DNA from: Treponema phagedenis
GTDB taxonomy: Bacteria > Spirochaetota > Spirochaetia > Treponematales > Treponemataceae
Direction: 5' to 3'
Assembly: GCF_008153345.1 (NCBI RefSeq)
Contig: NZ_CP042818.1
Span: forward strand, 1,178,001 to 1,242,000
Length of the DNA stretch: 64,000 nucleotides
Shown: piece by piece, positions 1-8,639 of the stretch
Numbering within the stretch: the first letter of the stretch is position 1
Layout of the letters: every line of letters begins with the position of its first letter
The notes under the pieces: model-generated
Databases searched by the model: none
The model's input: the letters and a program-made list of their open reading frames with translations, nothing else
What the model was told of the DNA's origin: nothing
Program-made: the position numbers and the translations under genes

Positions 1-188
1 ACGCCGACAGCTTTTGGGCGTTTGCCCTTGCCAATCATGCGATTATTGGGAATACGGCGCAGGCGACAACAGGCTTTTATCAACAGGTAAAACAACGGAA
101 TGAAGCCGGAAAAAAAGAAACAAAAAAAAGCTCAAGCAGGCGGACTAGAGGAAAGACCCTTGCGCAAATTGATAAAAAGATAAAATAA
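1..188 (+). CDS. Phage terminase large subunit, C-terminal end (partial)
   Basis: The window opens inside a reading frame that stops at 186-188. The visible tail of about 61 residues begins with ADSFWAFALANHA, a stretch typical of the nuclease end of large terminases, and finishes in a Lys/Ser/Arg-rich tail. The terminase cuts and pumps DNA into the prohead. It lies 32 bp before the portal gene, the usual order in tailed phages. Only the last part is visible, so the family call rests on the short motif and on position. Confidence 0.6.
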   Translation, partial: ADSFWAFALANHAIIGNTAQATTGFYQQVKQRNEAGKKETKKSSSRRTRGKTLAQIDKKIK

Positions 189-220
189 CCATGATGAGAT
201 GAGGGGGAGGAAAATACGTC

Positions 221-1993
221 ATGAGAAAACAGAATAAAAAGAACAAACGGAAAGACAAGATTAAAAAAGCAGTAAACACCGGGCTTGCTTCAAATGAAGT
301 GCAGGTTGTAGAAAAGGCTGTTGCGCCAAATCAAATAAGAACTGAAGAAATCGACGTTGATAAAATGGTGCGAAAACAAGTTGCTCGCCGTACGGCATTT
401 TCACAGCAGAGTGCCCTCTTCGGCACAGTAGACAAACAAAAAGGCTTGCAGTCGCTTTTTTACGACCCGTTACAAATGAATACGAACGCATGGGGAAGAG
501 TGCGGACTCTATCCCCGTATTACGGCAGGCAAATATCCTACCGCATTTTGCGCCGAGTATCAGAGAAGGCATGGGTTCTTAATCTTTGTATTAGTAACCT
601 CATTAGAAAAGTGCGCCCCTTCTTAAAAGTGTCTACCGATGAAAACACGCGCGGGTTTAGAATTATTGCAAAAAGCGCGAAAGACAAAAAAGAAGGTATG
701 AATGAAAGAGAGCGGAAAACCGCCGAAGTGCTTGCCGATTTTATGCTTAAGACAGGAGATATTCAAGACAATAACCGCGAAGATGATTTGGATGCGTACG
801 CCTCCAAAATAATCCGGGACATCTGCCAGCTTGACCAAATATCAACCGAATTACAGCGGACACGCTCGGGAGAACTCGGAGCCTTTTGGGCAGTAGACCC
901 CGCAACGATTGAAATGTCATTACCGCAAAGCGAAGAAGAAACCGGCATAAAATACGTGCAGGTTATTAACAATATTCCGTATGCGTTTTACAGCCGAAGC
1001 GATTTTATATTCACTTGCATGAACCCGAGAACCGATGTTGAGCGTTCCGGATACGGATATTCAATTGTGGAACAAGCAATCGATTTAATCACCTCCTCGA
1101 TAAATACTTTCATGTTTAACGCAGGTTTCTTTGTCGAAAACAAATTGCCGAGAGGAATGCTCTTGCTTAACGGCGATGCCGATCTCGATGAGGTTGAAGA
1201 GATTGAAGACTACATTGTCAATCTTATGTCGGGCGCACCGTCCAGCCAGTGGCGGGTGCCGATTATCCCGAGCGGTAAAAGCGCAGGCGGCGAAAGCAAT
1301 CGACGCTTTGAGTGGATAAACTTACAAGGCAGCAATAAGGATATGGAGTTTCAATCATGGTTTGACTTGCAGCTTTCCGGCATTGTCGGGCTTTTCGGCT
1401 TCAGTATGGAAGACCTAGGGCTTCACTCCCAAAAGTCAGCACCGCTTATCGGAGCCGATGTAAGCCCTAAACTCGAGGCAAGTAAAAGTCTTGTGCTTGG
1501 AGACATGCTCAGCTTCTTACAAAAGCACCTTAATAAAATCTTGCAGGAAAAGAACCCCGATTATGAATTTGAGTTTGTCGGTTACGAAAAAAGCGATTCC
1601 CGCCTTGTCTTAGAAATTGATAGAAGCGAGGTAGAAACGTTTAAAACAATCGATGAAAAGCGCATTGAAAAAGGCTTAGAACCATTTAATGAGTCATGGT
1701 CTACCGTACCGCTTAATCCGCAAGTTGTACAGATTCTTCAATCAGAAAAGCAGCAAGATGCAGGCGGTATGTTCGGCGGCATGGGCGGTATAATCGATGA
1801 TGAAGAACATAACGAAGGTGATGATGAACAAAATGAAGGCGATAACGATGGGCAGCAAGCCAATTCGGAAATCGAACAAGCGGAACAGGATGCGCCGCAT
1901 GGAGGAGATAAAAACAACAATGAAAATAAACAATGGAATAATCTATCAAAATCTTTCGGCATTAAAAGAGAAGCAATACGCATAGCAATATAA
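221..1993 (+). CDS. Phage portal protein
   Basis: 590 residues. The portal forms the ring at the head vertex through which DNA enters and to which the tail joins. The N-terminus is very basic. The middle carries portal-like blocks: ISNLIRKVRPF near residue 130, QLDQISTELQRTRSGELGAF and the following AVDPATIEM near 205-235, then a hydrophobic stretch around SSINTFMFNAGFF. The last ~90 residues are acidic, Asn/Gln-rich and probably disordered. The ATG follows a strong GGGGGAGG ribosome site. Position directly after the terminase supports the call. Confidence 0.8.
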   Translation: MRKQNKKNKRKDKIKKAVNTGLASNEVQVVEKAVAPNQIRTEEIDVDKMVRKQVARRTAFSQQSALFGTVDKQKGLQSLFYDPLQMNTNAWGRVRTLSPYYGRQISYRILRRVSEKAWVLNLCISNLIRKVRPFLKVSTDENTRGFRIIAKSAKDKKEGMNERERKTAEVLADFMLKTGDIQDNNREDDLDAYASKIIRDICQLDQISTELQRTRSGELGAFWAVDPATIEMSLPQSEEETGIKYVQVINNIPYAFYSRSDFIFTCMNPRTDVERSGYGYSIVEQAIDLITSSINTFMFNAGFFVENKLPRGMLLLNGDADLDEVEEIEDYIVNLMSGAPSSQWRVPIIPSGKSAGGESNRRFEWINLQGSNKDMEFQSWFDLQLSGIVGLFGFSMEDLGLHSQKSAPLIGADVSPKLEASKSLVLGDMLSFLQKHLNKILQEKNPDYEFEFVGYEKSDSRLVLEIDRSEVETFKTIDEKRIEKGLEPFNESWSTVPLNPQVVQILQSEKQQDAGGMFGGMGGIIDDEEHNEGDDEQNEGDNDGQQANSEIEQAEQDAPHGGDKNNNENKQWNNLSKSFGIKREAIRIAI

Positions 1994-2006
1994 AGGAGTT
2001 AAAATT

Positions 2007-2336
2007 ATGGATGGGAGGAACAATATGAAAATTACACGAATTTTTATTTTAATTGTAGGCCTTGTTTTGGCAGGCGTATTATTTATGAATTACGGACAAA
2101 CCGTTCCGATTGATTGTGTCGGGGCAGCTATTGTTTTAACAGGAGGAGGATTAGCTGTTTATGACAGCGTGAAGGCAAAACGAAAAGCTGCATTAATTCC
2201 CCTTGCAGTAGGACTCATAACTTTGATTATAACGGGCTTTATTCAGTTTAATGGCGTTATTGTTGTTGCCGCATTTGGGTTTATTGCTCTCGGCATATAT
2301 TTATATTTACGGTTTCATAATCAAAAAAAAAACTGA
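2007..2336 (+). CDS. Small multi-pass membrane protein
   Basis: 109 residues with about four hydrophobic helices (roughly residues 8-27, 34-50, 60-77 and 80-100) and a basic C-terminus. It lies 13 bp after the portal gene. Two starts are possible: the ATG at 2007 with AAAGGAG upstream, and an ATG at 2025 with GGGAGGA upstream. The family is not recognised. In a prophage such a protein could be an exclusion factor or a holin-like protein, but nothing in the sequence decides this. Confidence 0.6.
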   Translation: MDGRNNMKITRIFILIVGLVLAGVLFMNYGQTVPIDCVGAAIVLTGGGLAVYDSVKAKRKAALIPLAVGLITLIITGFIQFNGVIVVAAFGFIALGIYLYLRFHNQKKN

Positions 2337-2344
2337 TACTCATT

Positions 2345-2413
2345 GCCTTTCAGAAAGCACGTGCGTTTTTTTTACTCCTTTTACGCAAGATGTTTTTCTG
2401 AAAGGCGTTTTTT
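2345..2413 (+). terminator. Long-stem terminator-like hairpin
   Basis: A perfect 12-bp inverted repeat (GCCTTTCAGAAA at 2345-2356 and its complement at 2395-2406) is followed by a T-run at 2407-2413. The loop contains a second palindrome, GCACGTGC at 2357-2364, followed by eight T. It separates the portal and membrane genes from the antirepressor cluster. Confidence 0.6.
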
Positions 2414-2430
2414 AACGGGAGAAAAAAAAG

Positions 2431-3252
2431 ATGAACGAGATAACAAAAAATAAAACGACGACGACATCTGTACCGCCTAACCTTACATTTCAAAGTAAGG
2501 TTGAAAACGCCGGAACAGAGTTTGAGCAAAATGAAATATTGAAAATTGATACCGTAGAAAACCGGCAATATGTAAATGCGCGGGAGCTGCATATGCAATT
2601 ACAAGTTGGGAAAATTTTTGCGGCATGGATAAAAGAGCGTATTGAGAAATACAGCTTGATTGAGGGAAAAGACTATAAAACTTGCTTTCCAAATCAGGAA
2701 AGCGAGATTCACGGCGGGCAAAACAAAAAAGATTATTTACTAACCGTCCAAGCCGCCAAAGAATTGGCGATGGTAGAAAACAATGAGCAGGGGCGGAAAA
2801 TAAGGCAATATCTTATTAAGGTTGAGGAAGCGTGGAACACTCCCGAGATGATAATGGCAAGAGCCTTGCAGGTTTCCCAAAACACAATCAATTCATTAAA
2901 TGAAAGATTAACCATAGCGGAAAAAACAATCGAAGCGCAAAAACCAAGAGTAGAGCTTGCCGATGCCCTCACCTCAAGCAAAGGGGCTATCAGTATGGCG
3001 GAAGCGGTAAAGGTCTTACACCTACCGTTCGGGCGCAATACCGCTTTTAAAATGCTGCGGAATGCAAAAGTCCTCAATGCAGATAATATCCCATACCAAG
3101 AATATATCAATCGGGGCTATTTTAGAGTGCGGGAAAGTAGCTGGAGGAATGCAAAGGGCGAAACAAAAATATCACTTGTAACAGAAGTTTTCCAAAAGGG
3201 CATGGATTATTTACGCTCATTTTTTATTAAGAAAGAGGTACTATCGGCATGA
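2431..3252 (+). CDS. Phage antirepressor (AntA/AntB + KilA-C type)
   Basis: 273 residues. Residues ~45-125 (VNARELHMQL, FAAWIKERIEKY, LTVQAAKELAMVENNEQG) match the AntA/AntB antirepressor domain. Residues ~165-265 (SKGAISMAEAVKVL, GRNTAFKMLR) match the C-terminal ANT/KilA-C DNA-binding domain, joined by a short coiled stretch. Such proteins relieve repression of lytic genes. Its place inside the late head genes is unusual and suggests a moron-like insertion. Its end overlaps the methylase gene (ATGA-type coupling), so it heads a small operon of DNA-active proteins. Confidence 0.8.
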   Translation: MNEITKNKTTTTSVPPNLTFQSKVENAGTEFEQNEILKIDTVENRQYVNARELHMQLQVGKIFAAWIKERIEKYSLIEGKDYKTCFPNQESEIHGGQNKKDYLLTVQAAKELAMVENNEQGRKIRQYLIKVEEAWNTPEMIMARALQVSQNTINSLNERLTIAEKTIEAQKPRVELADALTSSKGAISMAEAVKVLHLPFGRNTAFKMLRNAKVLNADNIPYQEYINRGYFRVRESSWRNAKGETKISLVTEVFQKGMDYLRSFFIKKEVLSA

Positions 3253-4127
3253 GACCACCATTAAGCTATTACGGCGGCAAACAGCAGCTTGCAAAAAAGA
3301 TTGTATCACTTATTCCTGAACATAAAATCTACTGCGAACCCTTCTGCGGAGGTGCTGCTGTTCTGTTCGCGAAAGAACCCTCACAAGCTGAAGTCATCAA
3401 CGATACAAATGCGGAAATCATCAACTTTTACCACGTTGTACAAGAAGACTTCCCTGCACTCCAAAAAGAAATTATGAAAACGCTGCATAGCCGTGAAATG
3501 CACCGACATGCCAAAATAATTTACGAAAACCCTGACATGTTTGATACGGTAAAAAGAGCATGGGCTGTATGGGTGCAAGCTAATATGTCATTTGGAAATT
3601 GTCTTAATAGTGGTTTCGCATATGCAAAAAAGAATGAGAGTATAACAAAGACGATTGTAAATAAAATAGATGAGTTTACGGATAAAATATCAAATAGAAT
3701 TAGAATGCTGCAAATTGAAAATTGCGATGCCTTAAAGGTTATTGCTTCCCGCGATACAGCCGATACATTCCACTATATTGACCCGCCCTATGTAGGTACA
3801 GATCAAGGACATTATGACGGTTATACGCAACAAGATTTTGATAACCTTTTAGGAATGCTGCAAAATATACAGGGGAAATTCTTGCTTAGTTCTTTTAGAA
3901 ATAAGAAGCTATCCGAATACACAAAAAATAATAAATGGTATCAAATCGAATTTAAAATGGTAAACACAATGACACAAAACGGAAACAAAAAAAATCAAAA
4001 AATAGAGGTTTTAACCGCAAACTATCCTATTAGCCTTGATAAGGGGCAAGAGGCAAAAAAAGAAGATAGCAGCATAGGGCAATCAGAATTAATCTTCGAA
4101 AAAGAATTAAGCGAGGAGCGTGCATGA
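3249..4127 (+). CDS. DNA adenine methylase (Dam family)
   Basis: 292 residues, usual for a Dam/T4 Dam-type N6-adenine methyltransferase. Visible motifs are SYYGGK (residues 6-11), the SAM-binding FCGGAAV near 32-38, and the catalytic DPPY at 178-181. The family methylates adenine in short targets, often to protect phage DNA from host restriction. It overlaps the preceding antirepressor and the following DUF4406 gene by 4 bp each. The target site cannot be read from sequence. Confidence 0.9.
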   Translation: MRPPLSYYGGKQQLAKKIVSLIPEHKIYCEPFCGGAAVLFAKEPSQAEVINDTNAEIINFYHVVQEDFPALQKEIMKTLHSREMHRHAKIIYENPDMFDTVKRAWAVWVQANMSFGNCLNSGFAYAKKNESITKTIVNKIDEFTDKISNRIRMLQIENCDALKVIASRDTADTFHYIDPPYVGTDQGHYDGYTQQDFDNLLGMLQNIQGKFLLSSFRNKKLSEYTKNNKWYQIEFKMVNTMTQNGNKKNQKIEVLTANYPISLDKGQEAKKEDSSIGQSELIFEKELSEERA

Positions 4128-4453
4128 AACTCTATATTTCGGGCGGAATAACGAATGTTCCGGATTATAAAACACAGTTTAAAGCAGCAGAAAGGAAGCT
4201 AACGGAAAGCGGCTATACGGTTATCAATCCCGCCGATTTTGAATTTACCGAAGGGGCAACTTACGATGAAAAGATGCGCTTTGATTTAATGCAATTGTTA
4301 GGATGTGATGGAGTAGCTCTTTTAGGCGGCTGGGAAAAATCAAAGGGAGCGAACATTGAGGCTTCGACCGCATTGAAAGTCGGCATCCCTGTTTACGATG
4401 TTGATTATTGGTTGGTAAATGGTAAAAAAGAACGAGACGAGGTAGGTGCATGA
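4124..4453 (+). CDS. DUF4406 (nucleoside deoxyribosyltransferase-like) protein
   Basis: 109 residues with the compact Rossmann-like layout of DUF4406: MKLYISGGITN at the start, VINPADF near residues 36-42, DGVALLGGWEKSKGANIEA near 65-83. The family resembles nucleoside 2-deoxyribosyltransferases and is common in phages; its substrate is not established. It is translationally coupled to Dam before it and HNH after it. Confidence 0.75.
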   Translation: MKLYISGGITNVPDYKTQFKAAERKLTESGYTVINPADFEFTEGATYDEKMRFDLMQLLGCDGVALLGGWEKSKGANIEASTALKVGIPVYDVDYWLVNGKKERDEVGA

Positions 4454-4731
4454 AAGACTCTATGAGAAAAACACGCCTATACGTATTTAATCGAGACGGT
4501 TTTAAATGTACCGTTTGCGGTAAAAAAATAGATTGGACAACAGGACAGATGGCGCACAGAATACCAAAAACAAAACTAAACATAAAAAAGTACGGGATAG
4601 GCATTATAGACCATGCTTTTAATTTGCGAACAACATGCTCATTAAAATGTAATTCAGCCGTTTTAATTGACAACAATCCGGCAGAAAAAGAACAGCTCAT
4701 TGAGGCGATACGGAGGCAGGGGAAGAGGTGA
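4450..4731 (+). CDS. Small HNH endonuclease
   Basis: 93 residues. The zinc-binding and catalytic pattern is visible as C20-x2-C23, AHR with H36, N58 and C63-x3-C67 (SLKCN). HNH nucleases of this size occur in tailed phages, often next to packaging genes, where they can nick or cut DNA. The gene overlaps both neighbours by 4 bp. Confidence 0.8.
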   Translation: MKDSMRKTRLYVFNRDGFKCTVCGKKIDWTTGQMAHRIPKTKLNIKKYGIGIIDHAFNLRTTCSLKCNSAVLIDNNPAEKEQLIEAIRRQGKR

Positions 4732-5078
4732 GCTATAGTCATTGGCATAAATATAAAACAGCCCCTAAAGAGCAGCGCACGGCAGACGGCATAGTTTTTG
4801 CAAGCAAGGCGGAAATGTTACGATACAAGGAGTTAAGACTTTTAGAAAAATCAGGCGTGATAAAAAACCTTGAATTACAACCTAAATTCTTAATTATCCC
4901 TGCAACGGAAAAAGGCGGAAGGGCAGTCCATTATGTCGCCGATTTTCGCTACACAACAAAAGGCGGGGGAGAAATAGTCGAGGATGTGAAGGGTGTTAAG
5001 ACGGAAGTGTATAAGCTAAAGAAAAAGCTTTTATTATGGCAATATCCGGAAATCAATTTTTACGAGAACAAAGTATAA
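4728..5078 (+). CDS. DUF1064 family protein (PD-(D/E)XK-like)
   Basis: 116 residues starting at a GTG inside the end of the HNH gene. The pattern GIVFASKAEMLRYKEL, then GVIKNLELQPKF, YVADFRY and EIVEDVKG is characteristic of DUF1064, a phage family with a predicted PD-(D/E)XK nuclease fold (D of ADF, E and K of EDVKG as candidate metal residues). Its exact role in the phage is unknown. It closes the five-gene accessory operon. Confidence 0.75.
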   Translation: MSYSHWHKYKTAPKEQRTADGIVFASKAEMLRYKELRLLEKSGVIKNLELQPKFLIIPATEKGGRAVHYVADFRYTTKGGGEIVEDVKGVKTEVYKLKKKLLLWQYPEINFYENKV

Positions 5079-5114
5079 AAAAGTATACATGATGAGAATA
5101 AAACGAGGAGAAAA

Positions 5115-7541
5115 ATGAAAATAAAAAATATAGAAATTGCAATTAGCGGCATAACCGAAGAAAACAAAAAAGAAAAACTAAAAAACCTTGTGCGGGTGCT
5201 TTCCGCCTTCCTTAATGTGCCCTGTGAGTTAAACGGAGAACTGTTGGAAAAGGCAAAAACCCATAAGTACATTAAAAAAGAGTTTAAAAACGGGCAATGG
5301 GTGTATACATACGAAACCGACCGCAAAACCGCACGGGCAAAGGTTGAGGTTTGCACAGCCAAGCCGCTTGCGGTTATACCTGAAAATGCAAAAAAAATAG
5401 GAAATAAATTTATCAAAGAGTGGCAGAAAGATTGGCAGCGTAACCCTGAAAAAAGAAAATGTCCCGCATTGAATTATACTAAGATAAGCTTTGGTAATAT
5501 CAGCTTTAAGCATATAAGTCTTAAAGGTGGAAATAAGCCGAGAGGAAAAGATAAGACTGCGGAACGTGTAAGCTTGCTCCCTTTTGCCAAAGAAATATTG
5601 GAAGGCGAAAATAAGGGGGTTTGCCATTCAGTACGGGTTGAAAAAGACCTTGTCTATTATGAAATTATCGGAAGGGCAAACATAAACGGAAAAGAAGAAG
5701 CAATCAGTGTTATTGTTTCAAAATTCAAATCAGATGCTAAAAAATATATTTCAGTAATAAAAAAAGCCGTCTCCAAAATACTTCACAGAGACGGTTCAAA
5801 TAATAATCATGCCATGGACGGCGGCACGTGCCACATCAACCCTTTGCAGGGGCAGGCCTTACATAGAGATAGTGAAGCGTATCTCCGTAAGTTCGAGTCG
5901 TCATTATCCAACACGGCAAGCGTGAATACATCACGTCCTACAACTGAAAGTAGTATATCACATTCAGATAAAAAAATCAATTCAGTAATAAAAAAAGCTA
6001 TCTCTATATTGCTTCACAGAGATAGCCCCTCGAGTGTTACGGGCGGCGGAGTGGCTGCCAGAGACTTTCGTCCTGAAACTATCTTTCAAAGAAAGACTAC
6101 CCACAATGGCGGTGAAGCTATCAACCAAAGCTTATTCCTGCCGCCTTACCCCAACGTATCACGTCCTACAACCGAGGATATTGTACCACAGACAGCGGAA
6201 AAAAACAAGTCATATCCTGATATTATTTTAGAAATAAAAAATCCCACACCGGCAAACAGTCAAGAAAAGTTTTTAAAAGCAATTAGAGCCGTATCAAAAC
6301 AGCTTGATATACCGATAGGTATTGATAAAGAGCCAAGCGAAAGCGGGGAAAAGCATATTTTTCCGATTAAGCAGGAGCTTGCCGAGTATTGGTATAATTT
6401 ATACCCGCTCATTCTTCAATCACTCTATGAAGATATTGCCTCTGTTTTAGGTTTGCCGATTATGAATATTGAAATCGTGCGTAAGGCTCTTTTTTCAAGT
6501 ACAATTGAAAACTTGAGAAGCTTTTTAATAAGGTTTTTTAATCTTAAAAATACAAAATTACGTTATAACGGAAAAATCATATTTAACCCTGAAACGGGGG
6601 AGCCGCTTAAAAAAAAGGATTTTGACGCACTCATTAAGGCAATTGAAAACGTGCTCAATATGAACACAAAAGAGGCAGCCAAAAAAATAACGCTTGATGC
6701 GGTTACCACAGAAAAACTCTTAAAAAGAATAGCAAAGCTTTCATCCGTTAAAGATATGGAGAAGCTGTCAATCGGTGAATTAAAATACAAAGGAAAAACA
6801 TTTGAGTGGATACGCGAAGATTATCGCAACCTCGAAAGCGTTTTAGGAGAGCCATTATCACGAGCGGAAAAAGCCCGCTATCAAGTATGCGAAGACTATG
6901 CTACTCATTTAATCACGAGGGCAAATGATGAGATAAAAAATGGGATTAAAGAAACATTGCTTGACGGAATTAGAGGGCGAAAATCAAAGTCGGAGATATC
7001 GCAGGAGCTGTATAATAAATTTGCACAAGAAAATCGCAGCTGGAAAAGAATAGTTGATACCGAAACGGTAAACACGGCAAACCTCGCGCGGGTTCTTAAT
7101 GAGGTGCAGGAGGCGAAGCAAAGCGGCAATGCTGAAGGCGGAAAAATATATTTTAAGCGTTTCGAAATGGCGAACTGTTGCGAAACCTGTAAAAAGTTTA
7201 ACGGCGTAATAGCCCTGTGGTCAGATGTTCCGCTTGCAAGTGATAAAATAAAAGACCCGTATGCGAGTGTTGCAATTTGGGAGGGGAAAGAACCTGATGC
7301 AAAAAACAAAACCTTAGTGGTCGGTGCTATTCATCCGCATTGCAGGGGCGGTTGGACGCGGTGGGGAACTGATGAAATGAACGCAATAATCGCAAAACAA
7401 AACGGCAAAGAAAAAGAATGGGATGCTGCTGTTGCAGCGGTAGAAAAAGAATACAAAGCAAGCGGAAAAAAGAAGGTGCCGATAATTTACGAAATGCAGC
7501 TTGCCGAAAAATACAAGCAAATGTACGGAGAAAAAAAATAA
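5115..7541 (+). CDS. MuF-like head morphogenesis protein with internal nuclease module
   Basis: 808 residues. The C-terminal third (~600-765) has the phage MuF/SPP1 gp7-like head protein pattern, with WKRIVDTETVNTANLARV, a CETCKKFNG pair and IHPHCRGGW. These proteins associate with the portal and can enter the capsid. The N-terminus has HKYIKKEFKNGQWVYTYE (~50-67), a motif also seen in the 10.1-kb gene. Residues ~110-215 look like a small phage nuclease domain of the barnase/EndoU/colicin/RelE-like (PBECR) group; this is by resemblance only. Residues ~213-345 contain two related copies of a palindromic in-frame element. A polymorphic toxin-like head protein is the best description. Confidence 0.7.
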   Translation: MKIKNIEIAISGITEENKKEKLKNLVRVLSAFLNVPCELNGELLEKAKTHKYIKKEFKNGQWVYTYETDRKTARAKVEVCTAKPLAVIPENAKKIGNKFIKEWQKDWQRNPEKRKCPALNYTKISFGNISFKHISLKGGNKPRGKDKTAERVSLLPFAKEILEGENKGVCHSVRVEKDLVYYEIIGRANINGKEEAISVIVSKFKSDAKKYISVIKKAVSKILHRDGSNNNHAMDGGTCHINPLQGQALHRDSEAYLRKFESSLSNTASVNTSRPTTESSISHSDKKINSVIKKAISILLHRDSPSSVTGGGVAARDFRPETIFQRKTTHNGGEAINQSLFLPPYPNVSRPTTEDIVPQTAEKNKSYPDIILEIKNPTPANSQEKFLKAIRAVSKQLDIPIGIDKEPSESGEKHIFPIKQELAEYWYNLYPLILQSLYEDIASVLGLPIMNIEIVRKALFSSTIENLRSFLIRFFNLKNTKLRYNGKIIFNPETGEPLKKKDFDALIKAIENVLNMNTKEAAKKITLDAVTTEKLLKRIAKLSSVKDMEKLSIGELKYKGKTFEWIREDYRNLESVLGEPLSRAEKARYQVCEDYATHLITRANDEIKNGIKETLLDGIRGRKSKSEISQELYNKFAQENRSWKRIVDTETVNTANLARVLNEVQEAKQSGNAEGGKIYFKRFEMANCCETCKKFNGVIALWSDVPLASDKIKDPYASVAIWEGKEPDAKNKTLVVGAIHPHCRGGWTRWGTDEMNAIIAKQNGKEKEWDAAVAAVEKEYKASGKKKVPIIYEMQLAEKYKQMYGEKK
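5751..5970 (+). repeat. In-frame palindromic element, copy 1
   Basis: Starts with TTCAGTAATAAAAAAAGC and an 8-bp hairpin (CCGTCTC 5767-5773 with GAGACGG 5788-5794). Further stems inside are CCCT/AGGG, GAGATA/TATCTC and CACG/CGTG. It ends with ATCACGTCCTACAAC and an ATATCACA box. No stop codon occurs. Copy 2 follows directly with the same ends but different, still complementary, stem sequence. Confidence 0.65.
5979..6195 (+). repeat. In-frame palindromic element, copy 2
   Basis: Same leading TTCAGTAATAAAAAAAGC as copy 1, 228 bp (76 codons) downstream. The first hairpin is GCTATCTC 5997-6004 with GAGATAGC 6019-6026: two base pairs differ from copy 1 on both strands, so pairing is preserved. 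Internal stems include TCTTTC/GAAAGA and GGCGG/CCGCC. It ends with the shared ATCACGTCCTACAAC and a GTACCACA box. Confidence 0.65.
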
Positions 7542-7559
7542 GCACTAATATTTTTATAC

Positions 7560-7588
7560 TTGCAAAAAATAAAAAAAACAGTTATACT
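7560..7588 (+). promoter_or_regulatory. Promoter of structured RNA copy A
   Basis: TTGCAA (7560-7565), 17-bp spacer, TATACT (7583-7588). The predicted start near 7595 falls just before the first hairpin of the RNA. Confidence 0.6.
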
Positions 7589-7594
7589 GCCGGC

Positions 7595-7819
7595 GGTTGA
7601 TACAAGAGTATCAATAACTGATATTTTACAATTTTAGCTGTCTGCCGTTGTATGGTTCGTGCTTTAAGAACGCAGCGGGTAAAACGGATAGGTGAAAGCG
7701 GCACTTTTAAAAGAAGGCTGTGAATTTATTTACAAAATCTAATTTTAAGGGATACAGAGCACCCTTTTTAGATTGACGGGGATAGTATGCCCTTGTAAGT
7801 AAGTTCACAGCCTTTTTTT
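7595..7819 (+). ncRNA. Phage structured RNA, copy A (unknown family)
   Basis: About 225 nt between the MuF-like gene and the lysis genes. A 5' hairpin (7597-7603 with 7608-7614) is followed by a central domain (CCGTT paired with AACGG, and a GTTC/GAAC apical hairpin). It ends in a 22-bp stem (7714-7735 with 7793-7814) capped by two small hairpins and a T-run. Copy B at 16217 shares conserved blocks (ATATTTTACA, GCCGTTGTATGG, GAAAGCGGCACTTTTAAAAG) while its stems differ with compensating changes. No coding capacity is apparent. Function is unknown; a free-standing RNA is favoured because each copy has its own promoter and terminator. Confidence 0.75.
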
Positions 7820-7847
7820 ATTTTTTTTTGATTTTAGGAGGTGTTAC

Positions 7848-8639
7848 ATGGAAAAAGCAGCGGGGATACCGCCTATCGGGTGGGGCGTTATTTTAGTTAT
7901 AGCCTTCCTTATTTTTATCGTGATTATGATGAAGGGCATCCGCTTTGGGATGGGCGATAAAAGCCTTTCTATCGGGAAGATGGACGAGAAAATAGAGGAC
8001 ATAAAACAAGATATTGAGTTAAAAGAAAAAGAGGCGGAGCGGAAAACGGCAATGGTGATGCACGACGAAGAATTGCGGAAAAGTCTTTTTAAAAAAAGCA
8101 TGGATATTGATGCACACTTAACCGCCGATTTGCGGCGATCGGTGCGGCGTATGGATGAAAAGATAACGACAATATTTGAACCGTTTATCCATTGCCCTTT
8201 CCCGTCAATATCTACAATCAACATTATTAAAGATGAATTGAACGAGCGGCTTGACTACAACAACATGCGGGAGAAGTTAAGCGGCGATGAGCGCAGGGCG
8301 TATCTAAACGATATCCTCAAAGATATTAGAGATGCCTACTCAACATTTTTATTGCGTATATCAAAAGTTTCGTGTGGGGAAAAATACCCTGAATGGGCGG
8401 AGATAAAAAAGCCCCTAGAGCAGCTTATATCAGAATGGGAGGACGAAGTTATTGGCCTTTTCATAAAACACATTGAAGAAAAAATCCGCATGTATGAAAT
8501 GTCAAAGCGATATTTTAAAACAGATGAATACATAGAAAACAGTATCTCATATCCAATCGAAAAAAATAAAAAATACTTATCAAAATTGAAAAATGTCAGT
8601 GTCAAAGGAAGTGAAGGGGGAGTAAATGAGCTTAGATGA
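7848..8639 (+). CDS. Membrane-anchored coiled-coil protein of the lysis cassette
   Basis: 263 residues. One hydrophobic helix at ~9-30 is followed by charged, helical, probably coiled-coil sequence to the end. A strong AGGAGG site precedes the ATG. Its 3' end overlaps the endolysin gene by 14 bp. The family is not recognised. Position suggests a role with lysis (holin-like or accessory), but one TM segment and a long cytoplasmic part are unusual for a holin. Confidence 0.5.
   Translation: MEKAAGIPPIGWGVILVIAFLIFIVIMMKGIRFGMGDKSLSIGKMDEKIEDIKQDIELKEKEAERKTAMVMHDEELRKSLFKKSMDIDAHLTADLRRSVRRMDEKITTIFEPFIHCPFPSISTINIIKDELNERLDYNNMREKLSGDERRAYLNDILKDIRDAYSTFLLRISKVSCGEKYPEWAEIKKPLEQLISEWEDEVIGLFIKHIEEKIRMYEMSKRYFKTDEYIENSISYPIEKNKKYLSKLKNVSVKGSEGGVNELR

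Noticed and set aside
2357-2364. GCACGTGC palindrome as a regulator site
   Set aside because: It lies inside the loop of a terminator-like hairpin; nothing else supports an operator.
5751-6200. Self-splicing intron or inteins in the MuF-like gene
   Set aside because: The frame stays open with no splice-like boundaries or intein motifs, and similar elements recur after other nuclease domains.
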